The notes beneath the pieces are model-generated. The model was given only the letters and a program-made list of their open reading frames with translations, was not told the origin of the DNA and ran no database searches. Of a stretch of DNA of 64,000 nt, positions 1 to 10,034 are shown piece by piece. The number at the start of each line of letters is the position of its first letter. Within the stretch, counting starts at the first letter, position 1. Position numbers and translations under genes: made by a program. Origin of the DNA: an uncultured Amylibacter sp. (GTDB taxonomy: Bacteria > Pseudomonadota > Alphaproteobacteria > Rhodobacterales > Rhodobacteraceae); the NCBI GenBank assembly GCA_905182285.1, contig CAJJAY010000026.1, forward strand, positions 59,386 to 123,385, in the 5' to 3' direction.

Positions 1-792
1 TGCTACAGCACCATCACCAAGCATTGTTTCTGGTCGAGTTGTTGCTATTGAAATGTAATTTCGTTCTTCGCTTAAAACAATATTACCATCTTCATCTTTT
101 TCAATATAAGTATATGTTTCGTCGCCAACCAATGGATACTTGAAATGCCACATATGGCCATCAACTTCAATATTTTCAACTTCTAGATCAGAGATAGCTG
201 TTTCAAAATGTGGATCCCAATTTACTAATCTTTTTCCTTTATAAATCAGTCCCTTATTATAAAAATCTACAAAAGTTTTTAATACAGCATCATGAAAATT
301 AGCACTATTTTCATGCCCTGTTCTAGTATCACCATGAGCTCCAGCCATAGTAAATGCTGTGCGTGAATAATCACATGAAGCACCTAGACGTTTTAACTGG
401 TTGATTATTGTACCACCCGATTTTTCTTTCCAAGCCCATACTTTTTCTAAAAATACTTCTCGGCCTAATTCAGATCGTGTTGGTTCGTTGTTTTTTGCCA
501 ATTCACGTTCAACAACCATTTGTGTAGCAATACCTGCATGGTCAGTGCCTGGTTGCCAAAGCGTATCAAATCCACGCATCCTGTGCCAACGGATCAAGAT
601 ATCTTGTAAAGTATTATTAAATGCATGCCCCATATGCAAAACACCCGTGACGTTTGGTGGCGGGATCATTATGGCATAACTATCAGAATTTGGCTGGGCA
701 TTTGCTCCAGCTTTAAAAGCATTTGCTGTTTCCCATTTCTTCCAAATTTCCGCTTCTCTAGAAGTGGGATCAAAGTTTTTTTCCATTGCCAT
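1..792 (-). CDS. valS: valine--tRNA ligase, N-terminal part (runs off window edge)
   Basis: Reverse-strand translation from 792: [21 protein letters not shown]...[50 protein letters not shown], with class I synthetase PPPNVTGxLHMGHA motif; no stop before position 1. Confidence 0.95.
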   Translation of the reverse strand, partial: MAMEKNFDPTSREAEIWKKWETANAFKAGANAQPNSDSYAIMIPPPNVTGVLHMGHAFNNTLQDILIRWHRMRGFDTLWQPGTDHAGIATQMVVERELAKNNEPTRSELGREVFLEKVWAWKEKSGGTIINQLKRLGASCDYSRTAFTMAGAHGDTRTGHENSANFHDAVLKTFVDFYNKGLIYKGKRLVNWDPHFETAISDLEVENIEVDGHMWHFKYPLVGDETYTYIEKDEDGNIVLSEERNYISIATTRPETMLGDGAVA

Positions 793-918
793 CTTTATTG
801 CCTTTAAAACACTATTTTACGCTTCATACAGTGCAGATAAAGTAAGGGAAAGTGTCTTGGTTAATATCTTACACAATATATCTAATTATAGATCATATTT
901 CATAAAATTTTAGAAATG

Positions 919-1782
919 TTAACTCAGCCTTTTAAGAAGTGAAGATGTATCCCATCGACCACCACCCATTTTCTGTATATCTTTATAAAACTGATCAACA
1001 AGAGCTGTTATAGGGAGACTTGCACCATTCTCATTTGCTGTATCCAAACATATGCCTAAATCTTTTCTCATCCAATCTACAGCAAACCCATGTTCGTAGT
1101 GATCATCTAACATAGTTTCATATCTGTTCACCATTTGCCAGCTACCTGCAGCACCTTGACTAATCACTTCAATTACATCTTTACCATTCAAACCAGCTTT
1201 TTGTGCAAAATGTAACGCTTCTGACAAACCTTGCACCAAACCTGCAATAGCAATTTGATTGCACATCTTTGTTAATTGGCCAGAACCACTATCTCCAATT
1301 CTCTTACATAATTTTGCATAAATATTCATTATTTGCTCTGCTTTATTATAATGTTCTTGAGCACCACCACACATGATTGAAAGTTGTGCATTTTCTGCAC
1401 CAGCTTGCCCACCAGATACTGGCGCATCAACAAAGGCAATTCCAAGAGATTCTGCAATATCATGTAACTCTTTCGTAACAGCAGCAGAAACGGTTGTATG
1501 GTCAATAAAAATACTACCTGGCTTCATAGATGCAAAGGCACCATCACCACCCAAACATACTGATCTCAAGTCATCATCATTTCCAACACAAGCAATAACC
1601 ATATCTGCACCTTCAGCTGCTTCAGAAGGTTTCTCTCTAGAACTTCCACCGTAAGTTTCAGTCCACTTTTCAGCTTTTGCAATTGTTCTATTATAGACAG
1701 TTACATCGTGTCCCGCTTTCAATAAATGTCCAGCCATTGGATAACCCATTACACCAAGTCCCAGAAAAGCAAGTTGTGTCAT
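919..1782 (-). CDS. NAD(P)-dependent 3-hydroxyacid dehydrogenase (3-hydroxyisobutyrate / tartronate-semialdehyde reductase family)
   Basis: MTQLAFLGLGVMGYPMAGHLLKAGHDVTVYNRT Rossmann N-terminus; FVDAPVSGGQAGAENAQLSIMCGG. Confidence 0.85.
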   Translation of the reverse strand: MTQLAFLGLGVMGYPMAGHLLKAGHDVTVYNRTIAKAEKWTETYGGSSREKPSEAAEGADMVIACVGNDDDLRSVCLGGDGAFASMKPGSIFIDHTTVSAAVTKELHDIAESLGIAFVDAPVSGGQAGAENAQLSIMCGGAQEHYNKAEQIMNIYAKLCKRIGDSGSGQLTKMCNQIAIAGLVQGLSEALHFAQKAGLNGKDVIEVISQGAAGSWQMVNRYETMLDDHYEHGFAVDWMRKDLGICLDTANENGASLPITALVDQFYKDIQKMGGGRWDTSSLLKRLS

Positions 1783-1797
1783 TTTATTTCCTTTTAT

Positions 1798-2757
1798 TTA
1801 TAATATGTCAGCAGGTGTCTTTCCTGCAAAATAAGAATCTAAATTGTTAAGTGCACGAAAACCCATTGCATCTCGAGTTTTTACAGTAGCACTACCTATA
1901 TGGGGTAACATAAAAATATTATTAAACTTTGAAAATTCAGGATTACCGCCTGGTTCATCTTGATAACAATCCAACCCAGCTGCTGAAATTTGTCCCAATT
2001 GCAATGCATTAATCAAAGCTTTTTCATCAATTAATGAACCTCTCGCAGTGTTAACAATAATGGATCCCATAGGCATTAGATTTAAGCGAATTTCATTCAT
2101 TAATAAATAAGTCTCTGGTGTTGAAGGGCAGTGCAACGATAGAAAATCAGATACTTCAAGTAAACTTTCAATTGAAGAATGATAAATTGCACCAAAAGAA
2201 AGATCACTGCTTAATTTAGTTCTATTGAAATAGTGTATTTCCATATCAAAACCACGAGCTTTTTTTGCAAACGCCTGCCCAACACGCCCCATACCAATAA
2301 TGCCTAATCTTGAACCGGTAATTTGTTTTCCAACCATAAAAGATGGTGACCAATTTGTCCAAGCACCACTTCTGACGATATTATCACCAGAGATTGCTTT
2401 CCTGGCCGCACCAAGCATTAGTAGCATGGCTATTTCTGCTGTAGCGTCTGATAATACATCTGGTGTATTTGTAACTATAATATCTCTGCTTTTTAATGCT
2501 AATAAATCACAATGATCAATACCAACAGAGTGATTAGCAACAATTTTTAATCGTGGGCCAAATTTGGAGACTACATCAGCGGAAAATATTTCAGAGTGGC
2601 AAGGAATTATAGCATCAAATTCAAAACTTGCAGAAATTATTTCCTCTTTTGTCCCTGGATGATCAGCTAAGTTTACAACAAGTTCATAATCTCTATCAGC
2701 CCGCTCAAGGGTAGCATCTGATAATTTCCGCGTTATCCATAAGCGGGGTTTATTCAT
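1798..2757 (-). CDS. D-isomer 2-hydroxyacid dehydrogenase (glyoxylate/hydroxypyruvate reductase-like)
   Basis: GSRLGIIGMGRVGQAFAKKARGFDMEIHYFNR and VNTARGSLIDEKALINAL motifs. Confidence 0.88.
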   Translation of the reverse strand: MNKPRLWITRKLSDATLERADRDYELVVNLADHPGTKEEIISASFEFDAIIPCHSEIFSADVVSKFGPRLKIVANHSVGIDHCDLLALKSRDIIVTNTPDVLSDATAEIAMLLMLGAARKAISGDNIVRSGAWTNWSPSFMVGKQITGSRLGIIGMGRVGQAFAKKARGFDMEIHYFNRTKLSSDLSFGAIYHSSIESLLEVSDFLSLHCPSTPETYLLMNEIRLNLMPMGSIIVNTARGSLIDEKALINALQLGQISAAGLDCYQDEPGGNPEFSKFNNIFMLPHIGSATVKTRDAMGFRALNNLDSYFAGKTPADIL

Positions 2758-2948
2758 TTTTTACGAACACATTCAGACCAAAAATCATAGATCGCAGCAG
2801 AGCATACAATTATTGCAATAATCATGAATGGGAAACCACCTGAGAACCCAGCAAATCCAGTAGAAATTGAATAGGATAAACCACCAATAAATATAACTAA
2901 TATTGCTGTGCCAATGAAACCAACTAATAATTTAATATTATAAGACAT
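2754..2948 (-). CDS. small (64 aa) membrane protein of unknown function
   Basis: Two hydrophobic segments; 4-bp ATGA overlap with downstream gene; co-directional in operon. Confidence 0.6.
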   Translation of the reverse strand: MSYNIKLLVGFIGTAILVIFIGGLSYSISTGFAGFSGGFPFMIIAIIVCSAAIYDFWSECVRKK

Positions 2949-2958
2949 TTTCTCTCCT

Positions 2959-4305
2959 TTATTTTGAGGCTTCTGAAGCCAAAAATTGTTGTAGCCAACT
3001 TGCAGTTCTTAATAAACGCCCATCTTGTTCGATCTCACCTATTAATTGGACACCGATTGGCATATCATTTTCCCCTACCAAAAGTGGTAGTGTTACGGAT
3101 GGTAACCCAGCCAATGTCCAAAGTGTACAAAAAATTGGGTCTCCAGTTGTTTGGTCCTTAACAAATGGTGCTTCACCAATTGCAGCGGGAGCGATAATAG
3201 CATCAAACTCAGTAAAGAAATCAGCAAAAAAATCTTGAGCTGAAGTTTTAACAGCCAGCGCGTCATTATATTCATCTTCACTAATCTGACGACCACGACT
3301 AATAACTTCTTTTATAGTAACACTAAGTCTATCCCAATTTTGATCAAAAACATTGCTTTGATGTTTGCAAATTTCATATTCATGTATTCTTGCTTGTACA
3401 GCGACCAAATTAGAAAGTTGATCAGCAGCAGTCATTTTAGTAACTTGTGTGCCTAAAATGTCTGTTATAGAATCTAAACCTTCACGTGTTTCTAATGCCA
3501 AGCGATCATAGAATGGCAAATCTAACCAAGCTAAATCTGGAGTAACTGGCGGCTCAGAGAGTGCACCATCCATCATTTTTGGGCGTGGGCGCGAGAAACT
3601 ATTTAAATCATTTTGATCATATGAACCTAAAACATCACTTAGAAGCCCAACATCAGCCAAGGAGCGACCAAAACATCCAACCTGGTCTAGAGTTTGTGAT
3701 GTTTGAAGCACACCAGATCTAGGAATGGTGCCAGATGAGGGTTTGAAGCCATAGGTGCCACAAAATGATGCTGGTCGAATTACAGAACCATTTGTCTGTG
3801 TACCAACTGCAATTGGAACATGATTGGCTGCTACAGCTGCAGCTGATCCACTTGACGATCCTCCTGGTGTTCTTTTGAAATCATGAGGGTTTCGTGCCTT
3901 GCTTGGGTGCATAAAGGCTAATTCAGTTGTGACTGTTTTTCCCATTATCACAGCACCAGATTCTCGTAATCTTTCTACAATTCTGGCATCTTTATGAGGT
4001 TGATGACCTTCAAAGATTGGAGTTCCAAACTCTGTTGGCATATCAGATGTATCAATCACATCTTTTAAACCAACTGGTATACCATGAAGCGGCCCAGTTG
4101 CTTTTCCCTCTTTTCGTATTCGATCACATTGTTCAGCTTGCTTTAGAGCATTTTCACTATCAAGGTATGCCCATGCATTTATTTCATTATCAGTTTTTGA
4201 TATTTGATCTAAACAAGACTGCACTAAATCTACTGAACTTAGTGACCCTGAAGCGATGGAATTTACAGCTTCCATCGCTGTTAAAGTGTTAGGCTCTTTA
4301 ATCAT
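2959..4305 (-). CDS. amidase (amidase signature family)
   Basis: GPLHGIPVGLKDVIDTSDMPTEFGTPIF and TPGGSSSGSAAAVAANHVPIAVGTQTNGSVIRPASFCG. Confidence 0.9.
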   Translation of the reverse strand: MIKEPNTLTAMEAVNSIASGSLSSVDLVQSCLDQISKTDNEINAWAYLDSENALKQAEQCDRIRKEGKATGPLHGIPVGLKDVIDTSDMPTEFGTPIFEGHQPHKDARIVERLRESGAVIMGKTVTTELAFMHPSKARNPHDFKRTPGGSSSGSAAAVAANHVPIAVGTQTNGSVIRPASFCGTYGFKPSSGTIPRSGVLQTSQTLDQVGCFGRSLADVGLLSDVLGSYDQNDLNSFSRPRPKMMDGALSEPPVTPDLAWLDLPFYDRLALETREGLDSITDILGTQVTKMTAADQLSNLVAVQARIHEYEICKHQSNVFDQNWDRLSVTIKEVISRGRQISEDEYNDALAVKTSAQDFFADFFTEFDAIIAPAAIGEAPFVKDQTTGDPIFCTLWTLAGLPSVTLPLLVGENDMPIGVQLIGEIEQDGRLLRTASWLQQFLASEASK

Positions 4306-5666
4306 GGTATATATTTACCAAATAAGTAGTCTGGGAACCATAGGGCTATTCCAGGGAATACATACATGAGAAACATCGTAAAGATAACAATAGATAAGTA
4401 AGGCATGATACCTTTAAATATTTCAATTAATTCAATTTGATCTTTTAAAACACCCTTCAAATAATAGGCAGACATGGCCATTGGAGGCGTGAGGAAAGAT
4501 GTTTGCAAATTCAGTGCAACCAACATAGCAAAGAAATATGGATTAACTCCAAAAGGCTCTAATAATGGAAGAAATATTGGTACAAAAATAATTAATATTT
4601 CTGACCATTCTAATGGCCAACCCAATATGAATATAATTAACTGTGCTAAAATTAAGAACTGGATCGTTGTCAAATCCATACCAATAACCCAGTGTGAAAT
4701 TAAGTCATGCCCACCTAAGTATGAGAATACAGACGCAAAAGTCCAAGAACCAACAAACAACCAACAGACCATTGCAGTTGCTTTTGCGGTTAAAAACACA
4801 CTTTCTTTTAATTTATCCCAAGTCATAGCTCGGTATAATATAGCTAAAATAATACCGCCTAAAGCACCCATCGCAGCAGCTTCAGCTGGTGTTGCAAGTC
4901 CACCAAGAATTGAGCCTAAAACTACCGTAATTAATAGAGTTAAAGGAACGAAAGATACTAAGAGATCCCAATAAATTTGACGCTGTGGTGGTATATCTTT
5001 TAAATTTGGTTTTGGTGCTAAGGATGGCGTCAACCAAACCCTAAAAATAACATAGACTATATAGAATCCAGCTAATAATAACCCAGGGAATACAGCTGCA
5101 GCATATAAACGTAGTGGTGAAAGATTTCCAATTGCAGCATACACAATCAACATAATCGAAGGTGGAATGAGTATTCCAAGAGTGCCTCCTGCACAAATCA
5201 CGCCTGAAGCAAAACTTTTATTATAATTTGCATTTGCCATTGCAGGATAAGCTAGCAATCCCATTAACGTTACAACGGCTCCAACAATCCCTGATGCCGT
5301 TGAAAATACGGCACAAGTAAGTAATGCAGCAATTGCAAGAGATCCTGGTAAATTACGAGCAGCCATATATAGCGAGAAGAAGAGCCTATTTACAATATTT
5401 GCTCTTTCAACAACATAACCCATAAACAAGAAGAGCGGTATTGCTACCAGGGTATCGTTCTCCATAACAGAATACGTATTTTGATTTAACAAGTAGAATA
5501 TATTGTTATCAAATATCTCAGAGAAGATTTCTGGTGGACCGTCGTAATATGCGTAATAACCAAAACCAACGCCCATAGCTATTAATGTAAATGCAATAGG
5601 AAAGCCTAATAAAACTAGCATAATAAACATGCATAGCATCAATATTGCAACTTCAGGATTTGTCAT
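4302..5666 (-). CDS. dctM: TRAP transporter large permease (DctM family)
   Basis: Long polytopic protein; VAIPLFLFMGYVVERANIVNRLF, GIVGAVVTLMGLLAYPAM, GGTLGILIPPSIMLIVYA. Confidence 0.9.
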   Translation of the reverse strand: MTNPEVAILMLCMFIMLVLLGFPIAFTLIAMGVGFGYYAYYDGPPEIFSEIFDNNIFYLLNQNTYSVMENDTLVAIPLFLFMGYVVERANIVNRLFFSLYMAARNLPGSLAIAALLTCAVFSTASGIVGAVVTLMGLLAYPAMANANYNKSFASGVICAGGTLGILIPPSIMLIVYAAIGNLSPLRLYAAAVFPGLLLAGFYIVYVIFRVWLTPSLAPKPNLKDIPPQRQIYWDLLVSFVPLTLLITVVLGSILGGLATPAEAAAMGALGGIILAILYRAMTWDKLKESVFLTAKATAMVCWLFVGSWTFASVFSYLGGHDLISHWVIGMDLTTIQFLILAQLIIFILGWPLEWSEILIIFVPIFLPLLEPFGVNPYFFAMLVALNLQTSFLTPPMAMSAYYLKGVLKDQIELIEIFKGIMPYLSIVIFTMFLMYVFPGIALWFPDYLFGKYIP

Positions 5667-5692
5667 TTTAGTAACTTTCGTTAATGCTGTGT

Positions 5693-6286
5693 TTAAGCTT
5701 TTTTGTTAATGTTTAAAATTTCTGATAAGTTGTCATCATTCATCAACATATCTTCAGTCTCACGAACATCATCGAGTCTTTTCATCCAAATACCTGTTCG
5801 CATTGCGGCCCAACATCTTACTAATTCAGCAAATCCTTGAAGAAGTAAAAGTATGCCAGCCAATGGAATTAATGTTTTGAAAAAATAAATTTGTATTCTT
5901 GCTGGACTATTCCAGCTTACTTCTTTGTACCGCCAACTATCAGATGCAATTTCCCAACCGTACCAAAATAGTGCCAAAATACCCGGGAAGAAAAATATAA
6001 GATAGAGTAAAAAATCTAATCTAGCCTGCCACCTGACTGGAAACAATCGATACAATACATCACCGCGTACGTGCGTATCTTGCGCCAATGCATATGGTCC
6101 AGCCATTAAAAATAATGCTCCATACATTTGAACCATCATATCAAATGCCCAAACCGTTGGAGAGTTTAATACATATCTCATAAAAACTTCATACGAGACT
6201 GAAAGTGTAAGAATTAATATACACCAACCAAAAGCTCTCCCAACCCATATACTTAGGCCTTCAATGCTATGAACAAATTTGAGCAA
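5693..6286 (-). CDS. dctQ: TRAP transporter small permease (DctQ family)
   Basis: Four-TM protein upstream of DctM; MRYVLNSPTVWAFDMMVQMYGALFLMAGPYALAQDTHVRGDVLY. Confidence 0.88.
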   Translation of the reverse strand: MLKFVHSIEGLSIWVGRAFGWCILILTLSVSYEVFMRYVLNSPTVWAFDMMVQMYGALFLMAGPYALAQDTHVRGDVLYRLFPVRWQARLDFLLYLIFFFPGILALFWYGWEIASDSWRYKEVSWNSPARIQIYFFKTLIPLAGILLLLQGFAELVRCWAAMRTGIWMKRLDDVRETEDMLMNDDNLSEILNINKKA

Positions 6287-6310
6287 TAGCTCTCTCCCTT
6301 ATATAAAAAA

Positions 6311-6334
6311 ACGAGGGCCAAATTTGGCCCTCGT
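6311..6334 (-). terminator. perfect 12-bp hairpin between dctP and dctQ (intra-operon attenuator/terminator)
   Basis: ACGAGGGCCAAATTTGGCCCTCGT is a perfect palindrome; flanking A-run on + strand gives a U-run on the minus transcript. Confidence 0.75.
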
Positions 6335-6350
6335 AATATTTATAAATTAA

Positions 6351-7445
6351 TTAACCGAAGTAATGCTTATATGCCAGTTTATAATCAGGTTGATTCAAAT
6401 TCAGGTAACCCATAACATTTTCAGCATATACTTTTTGACTTTCAATCACTTTAGCAAAGAAAGCATCTTCACCTGAAATTCTGTCAACTACAATATCCCA
6501 AGCATCTAACTGAGCTTGCATAACACTATCTGGTGTTCTGTGAACATTGACACCCTGCTCATTCTGCAATGTTTGCAAATCATCAGCATAGCGCTTTGTA
6601 TTATGCCAATAGAAGTTTGAATTTTCTGCTTCTGATGCATATTTCAATATAGCCTGCAATTCTGCAGGTAATTTATCATATTTCTTCTTATTGAATGAAA
6701 CTTCGAAAAATTCCTGAGATTGGTGGAAAGATGCGAGATGGTAATCTTTTGATACATCCTGCATACCGAAATCACGATCAGATGTAGGGTTATTAAATTC
6801 TGCAGCATCAATTAGCCCTGACTTCATTGCTGGCTGAATTTCACCACCTGGAAGCTGAACGACTGACATTCCCATTTCTAGTAAAACATCTGCAGCCAAA
6901 CCAACTGTACGATATTTCAATCCATCCATTTGAGCAGCACTTTTTATTTCTTCTTTAAACCAGCCAAGTGGTTGTGCTGGCATTGGTGAGTTAAAGAATG
7001 AAACAACATTCAAACCTAGATCACCCATCAATTCATCAAATAATTCTTGTCCGCCACCGTAGTTTACCCAACCAAGTACTTCTTGAGAAGACCAACCAAA
7101 GCATGGGCCAGTTCCAAATAATGATGCTGATTTTGACTTTGAGTACCAATATGCTGGAACATAGTGACATGCATCTAATACGCCGCGGTGTACCGCATCT
7201 TGCATTTGTGATGTTTTAACAACCGAATTAACAGCTAATAAATCTATTTTGAGTGCACTGCCTGCCATAGCGTGAACACGGTCAACATACGACTGTGCAT
7301 TTTCTAAAAATATTCCACCGCCCCAAGCAGCTTGCATTTTCAATGTTGTTGCGTGACTACCAGCGATTGCTGGCGTTGCAAGAGTAGCTGCTCCTGCGAC
7401 TGCGGTTCCACGCAAAAATTTTCTACGGTTTAATTTATCTGTCAT
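6351..7445 (-). CDS. dctP: TRAP transporter substrate-binding protein (DctP family, Tat-type signal)
   Basis: MTDKLNRRKFLRGTAVAGAATLATPAIA twin-arginine signal; GGEIQPAMKSGLIDAAEFNNP; adjacent dctQM. Confidence 0.9.
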   Translation of the reverse strand: MTDKLNRRKFLRGTAVAGAATLATPAIAGSHATTLKMQAAWGGGIFLENAQSYVDRVHAMAGSALKIDLLAVNSVVKTSQMQDAVHRGVLDACHYVPAYWYSKSKSASLFGTGPCFGWSSQEVLGWVNYGGGQELFDELMGDLGLNVVSFFNSPMPAQPLGWFKEEIKSAAQMDGLKYRTVGLAADVLLEMGMSVVQLPGGEIQPAMKSGLIDAAEFNNPTSDRDFGMQDVSKDYHLASFHQSQEFFEVSFNKKKYDKLPAELQAILKYASEAENSNFYWHNTKRYADDLQTLQNEQGVNVHRTPDSVMQAQLDAWDIVVDRISGEDAFFAKVIESQKVYAENVMGYLNLNQPDYKLAYKHYFG

Positions 7446-7990
7446 GTTCCCCTCCCAAGGATGTGGATTATAATACTAGTTGTAAGGTTTATTTTAAAAC
7501 TAGAAAAATTGTTAACAGTGTGATTCAGAATCAATGACGGATTTATAAAACATCAATTAAAGACCATGGATTAACAATATTGAGGTTAGCATATGTTTGT
7601 AATTGGTCAACTAAATTTACCAAATATTACAAAACTCCGTGAGCCAAATAATATAAAAAATCAAACCACGAGATGCAAATATACAATATATTTATGAATA
7701 TCAAAAAATAGATAAAGATCGTTAAATTTCAATAATTTATATATTTCAAAAAAAAAACATTAACCTGTTTTTTGGTTTACAACTTGTAAGCCATGGGAGA
7801 AATTTTACTAAAATTTATAATTGTTCGCGATTTGGAAACAATCTATTTTCAATTTAAAAATTCATTTATCTAGATAAATAATAATTTACTTATCATTACG
7901 CAACATTCAAAACTAAGATTCTCTTGCTGATCGATCTAAGCTATGGCAATAAGCACAAACCATTTTATTTTTTCAAAGTTGATATTACAA

Positions 7991-8647
7991 ATGACTAATT
8001 TTCAAACTGCGCGTGTAGCTATGGTAGACTGCCAAGTGCGGCCATCTGATGTGACAAAGTATCCAATTATAGATGCACTACTACAAACACCCAAAGAAAA
8101 ATATGTCCCCATCGAAAAGCAATCCATTGCATACATGGGTGAACATTTAAAAATTTCAGATAATCGGGTAATTTTGGATCCAAGAATATTTGCAAAAATG
8201 TTGGATTCAATATCTATTAAATCTGAAGAGCTAGTTTTAGATGTTGCTTGTGGTACTGGGTATTCTACAGCAGTTATAGCAAGATTAGCTCAAGCTGTAG
8301 TAGCATTAGAGTCAGATCACAACTTGGCAACCTTTGCTCAAAAAGCATTAGAGGATAATGGAGTAGATAACGCAATTGTAATCAAAGGTGAGCTAAGCAA
8401 TGGTGATGCAAAGCATGGTTTATATGATGTGATAATAATAGAAGGTGGCGTAGGAAAACTATCTGATAAGTTAAAAGAACAATTAAAAGATGGTGGAAGA
8501 ATTATTGGAATATTTACTGATGGCGCAATGGGGCAATGTTATTTAGGTATTAAAAAAGGATCTAATATTACATGGCGTTCAGAATTTGACGCCTCAGCAC
8601 CAGTTTTAAAAGATTTTGCAATTACAGAAACATTCTCATTAATTTGA
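7991..8647 (+). CDS. pcm: protein-L-isoaspartate O-methyltransferase family protein
   Basis: ARVAMVDCQVRPSDVTKYPIIDALLQTPKEKYVP and VLDVACGTGYSTAVIARLA; adjacent to tolC; the ORF track extends upstream to 7943. Confidence 0.85.
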   Translation: MTNFQTARVAMVDCQVRPSDVTKYPIIDALLQTPKEKYVPIEKQSIAYMGEHLKISDNRVILDPRIFAKMLDSISIKSEELVLDVACGTGYSTAVIARLAQAVVALESDHNLATFAQKALEDNGVDNAIVIKGELSNGDAKHGLYDVIIIEGGVGKLSDKLKEQLKDGGRIIGIFTDGAMGQCYLGIKKGSNITWRSEFDASAPVLKDFAITETFSLI

Positions 8648-8696
8648 TTTAATTAAAAATAAATATAAATATAAATAGAATCCTACGAGGAATGCC

Positions 8697-10031
8697 ATGA
8701 ACAAATTTATTATTAGTCTTGTTATATCCTCTTTAATGGCTTGTTCTGTTAATGCTCAAGAAACAGACCTCAAAACAACACTCGAAGCAACATATGCGAA
8801 CAATCCATTGATTGCACAGCAACGTGAAATAATATTAAAATTAAATGAATCTGTGGTTCAACAATCAAGCTTGATAATGCCAGGGATTAGCGCCACACTT
8901 TCACAAAACCTTGATGACAATAATGGAAACTACGCCAACAGTGCTAATATAACTATAAAACAACTTATCTATGATGGTGGCCAATCTTTAAATTTAATTG
9001 ATGCGTCTAAATATGCTGTTTTTGCCGAGCGTGAGTTATTGATTAAAGCAGAGCAGGATAATTTACTAAAAGCGATCACAAGCTACATGGATTTTCGGCA
9101 AGCTAAAGCAAATCTAGATTTGGCAGAAAGCAATATCAAAGTTATAAAAGAACAATTGCGAGCATCAAAAAATCGGTATGAAGTTGGTGAGGTAACAAGA
9201 ACTGACGTCAGTCAAACTGAAGCAAGGCTTGCGTTAGCTTTAAGTAATGTAGAGGCACGGCGAGCAAGTTTATCAAGTAAAAGTGCAAGCTATCTTCTCG
9301 TGGTCGGAGAATATCCTGGTAAATTAGCAAACCCACCTAAACATCCTGATGTTCCAATTGAACTGCATATAGCTGAAAAAATTGCCCTAGAAAATCATCC
9401 TCGTATTCGCGCTGCAAAGCTTAATCTCAAATCTTCAGAGCATAAAATTAATGCATCCAGAAAAATTGGAAGCCCTACTATTTCAGGTAGTTTAACTACT
9501 AAAACGGGCTCATCTATAAGATCTTCAACTGGCGCAACAATTCAGGCTACTATTCCATTATTTAGTGGTGGTGAACTAAGAAGTAAGCGCCGCGCGGCCA
9601 TTAATGATAAACAGATAAGAAAATATGCACTTGATAATGCAATATTAATGACAAGATCTAATCTGCAAATTTATCATTCTTCATGGCTTGCAGCAGTTGC
9701 AGCAATAAAAGCAAGTAATGCACAAATCAAATCTTCAAAAATAGCCTTTGAAGGCGTTCGCGAAGAAGCAAAATTAGGGTCAAGAACTACTTTAGATGTC
9801 TTAGATGCAGAACAAGAGCTACTATCTGCAAGATCAAACTTAGTTTCTGCTTTGCGGGATGAGCAAGTTCAAGCATACAATGTAATATCTGAAATGGGAC
9901 AATTAACAGCCTCTAATCTAAATTTGGATATAAAAGCTTATGATCCAGAAATTGATTACAATAATGTTATAAAAAAATCACCTTTAGGTGAGGCAAGAAT
10001 TAAGATTCTAGAAAAATTGCAAAATAAGTAA
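8697..10031 (+). CDS. tolC: TolC family outer membrane efflux protein
   Basis: Signal peptide, two OEP repeats; KNRYEVGEVTRTDVSQTEARLA and EEAKLGSRTTLDVLDAEQELLSAR. Confidence 0.9.
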   Translation: MNKFIISLVISSLMACSVNAQETDLKTTLEATYANNPLIAQQREIILKLNESVVQQSSLIMPGISATLSQNLDDNNGNYANSANITIKQLIYDGGQSLNLIDASKYAVFAERELLIKAEQDNLLKAITSYMDFRQAKANLDLAESNIKVIKEQLRASKNRYEVGEVTRTDVSQTEARLALALSNVEARRASLSSKSASYLLVVGEYPGKLANPPKHPDVPIELHIAEKIALENHPRIRAAKLNLKSSEHKINASRKIGSPTISGSLTTKTGSSIRSSTGATIQATIPLFSGGELRSKRRAAINDKQIRKYALDNAILMTRSNLQIYHSSWLAAVAAIKASNAQIKSSKIAFEGVREEAKLGSRTTLDVLDAEQELLSARSNLVSALRDEQVQAYNVISEMGQLTASNLNLDIKAYDPEIDYNNVIKKSPLGEARIKILEKLQNK

Positions 10032-10034
10032 AAA

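Noticed and set aside
4474-4974. 166-aa ORF antisense to dctM
   Set aside because: Shadow ORF of a polytopic membrane protein gene; no independent support.
7580-7630. TTGGTCAACTAAATTTACCAA as a GntR-type operator for the TRAP operon
   Set aside because: No regulator gene nearby and the arms are only 5 bp, so the match is too weak to claim.
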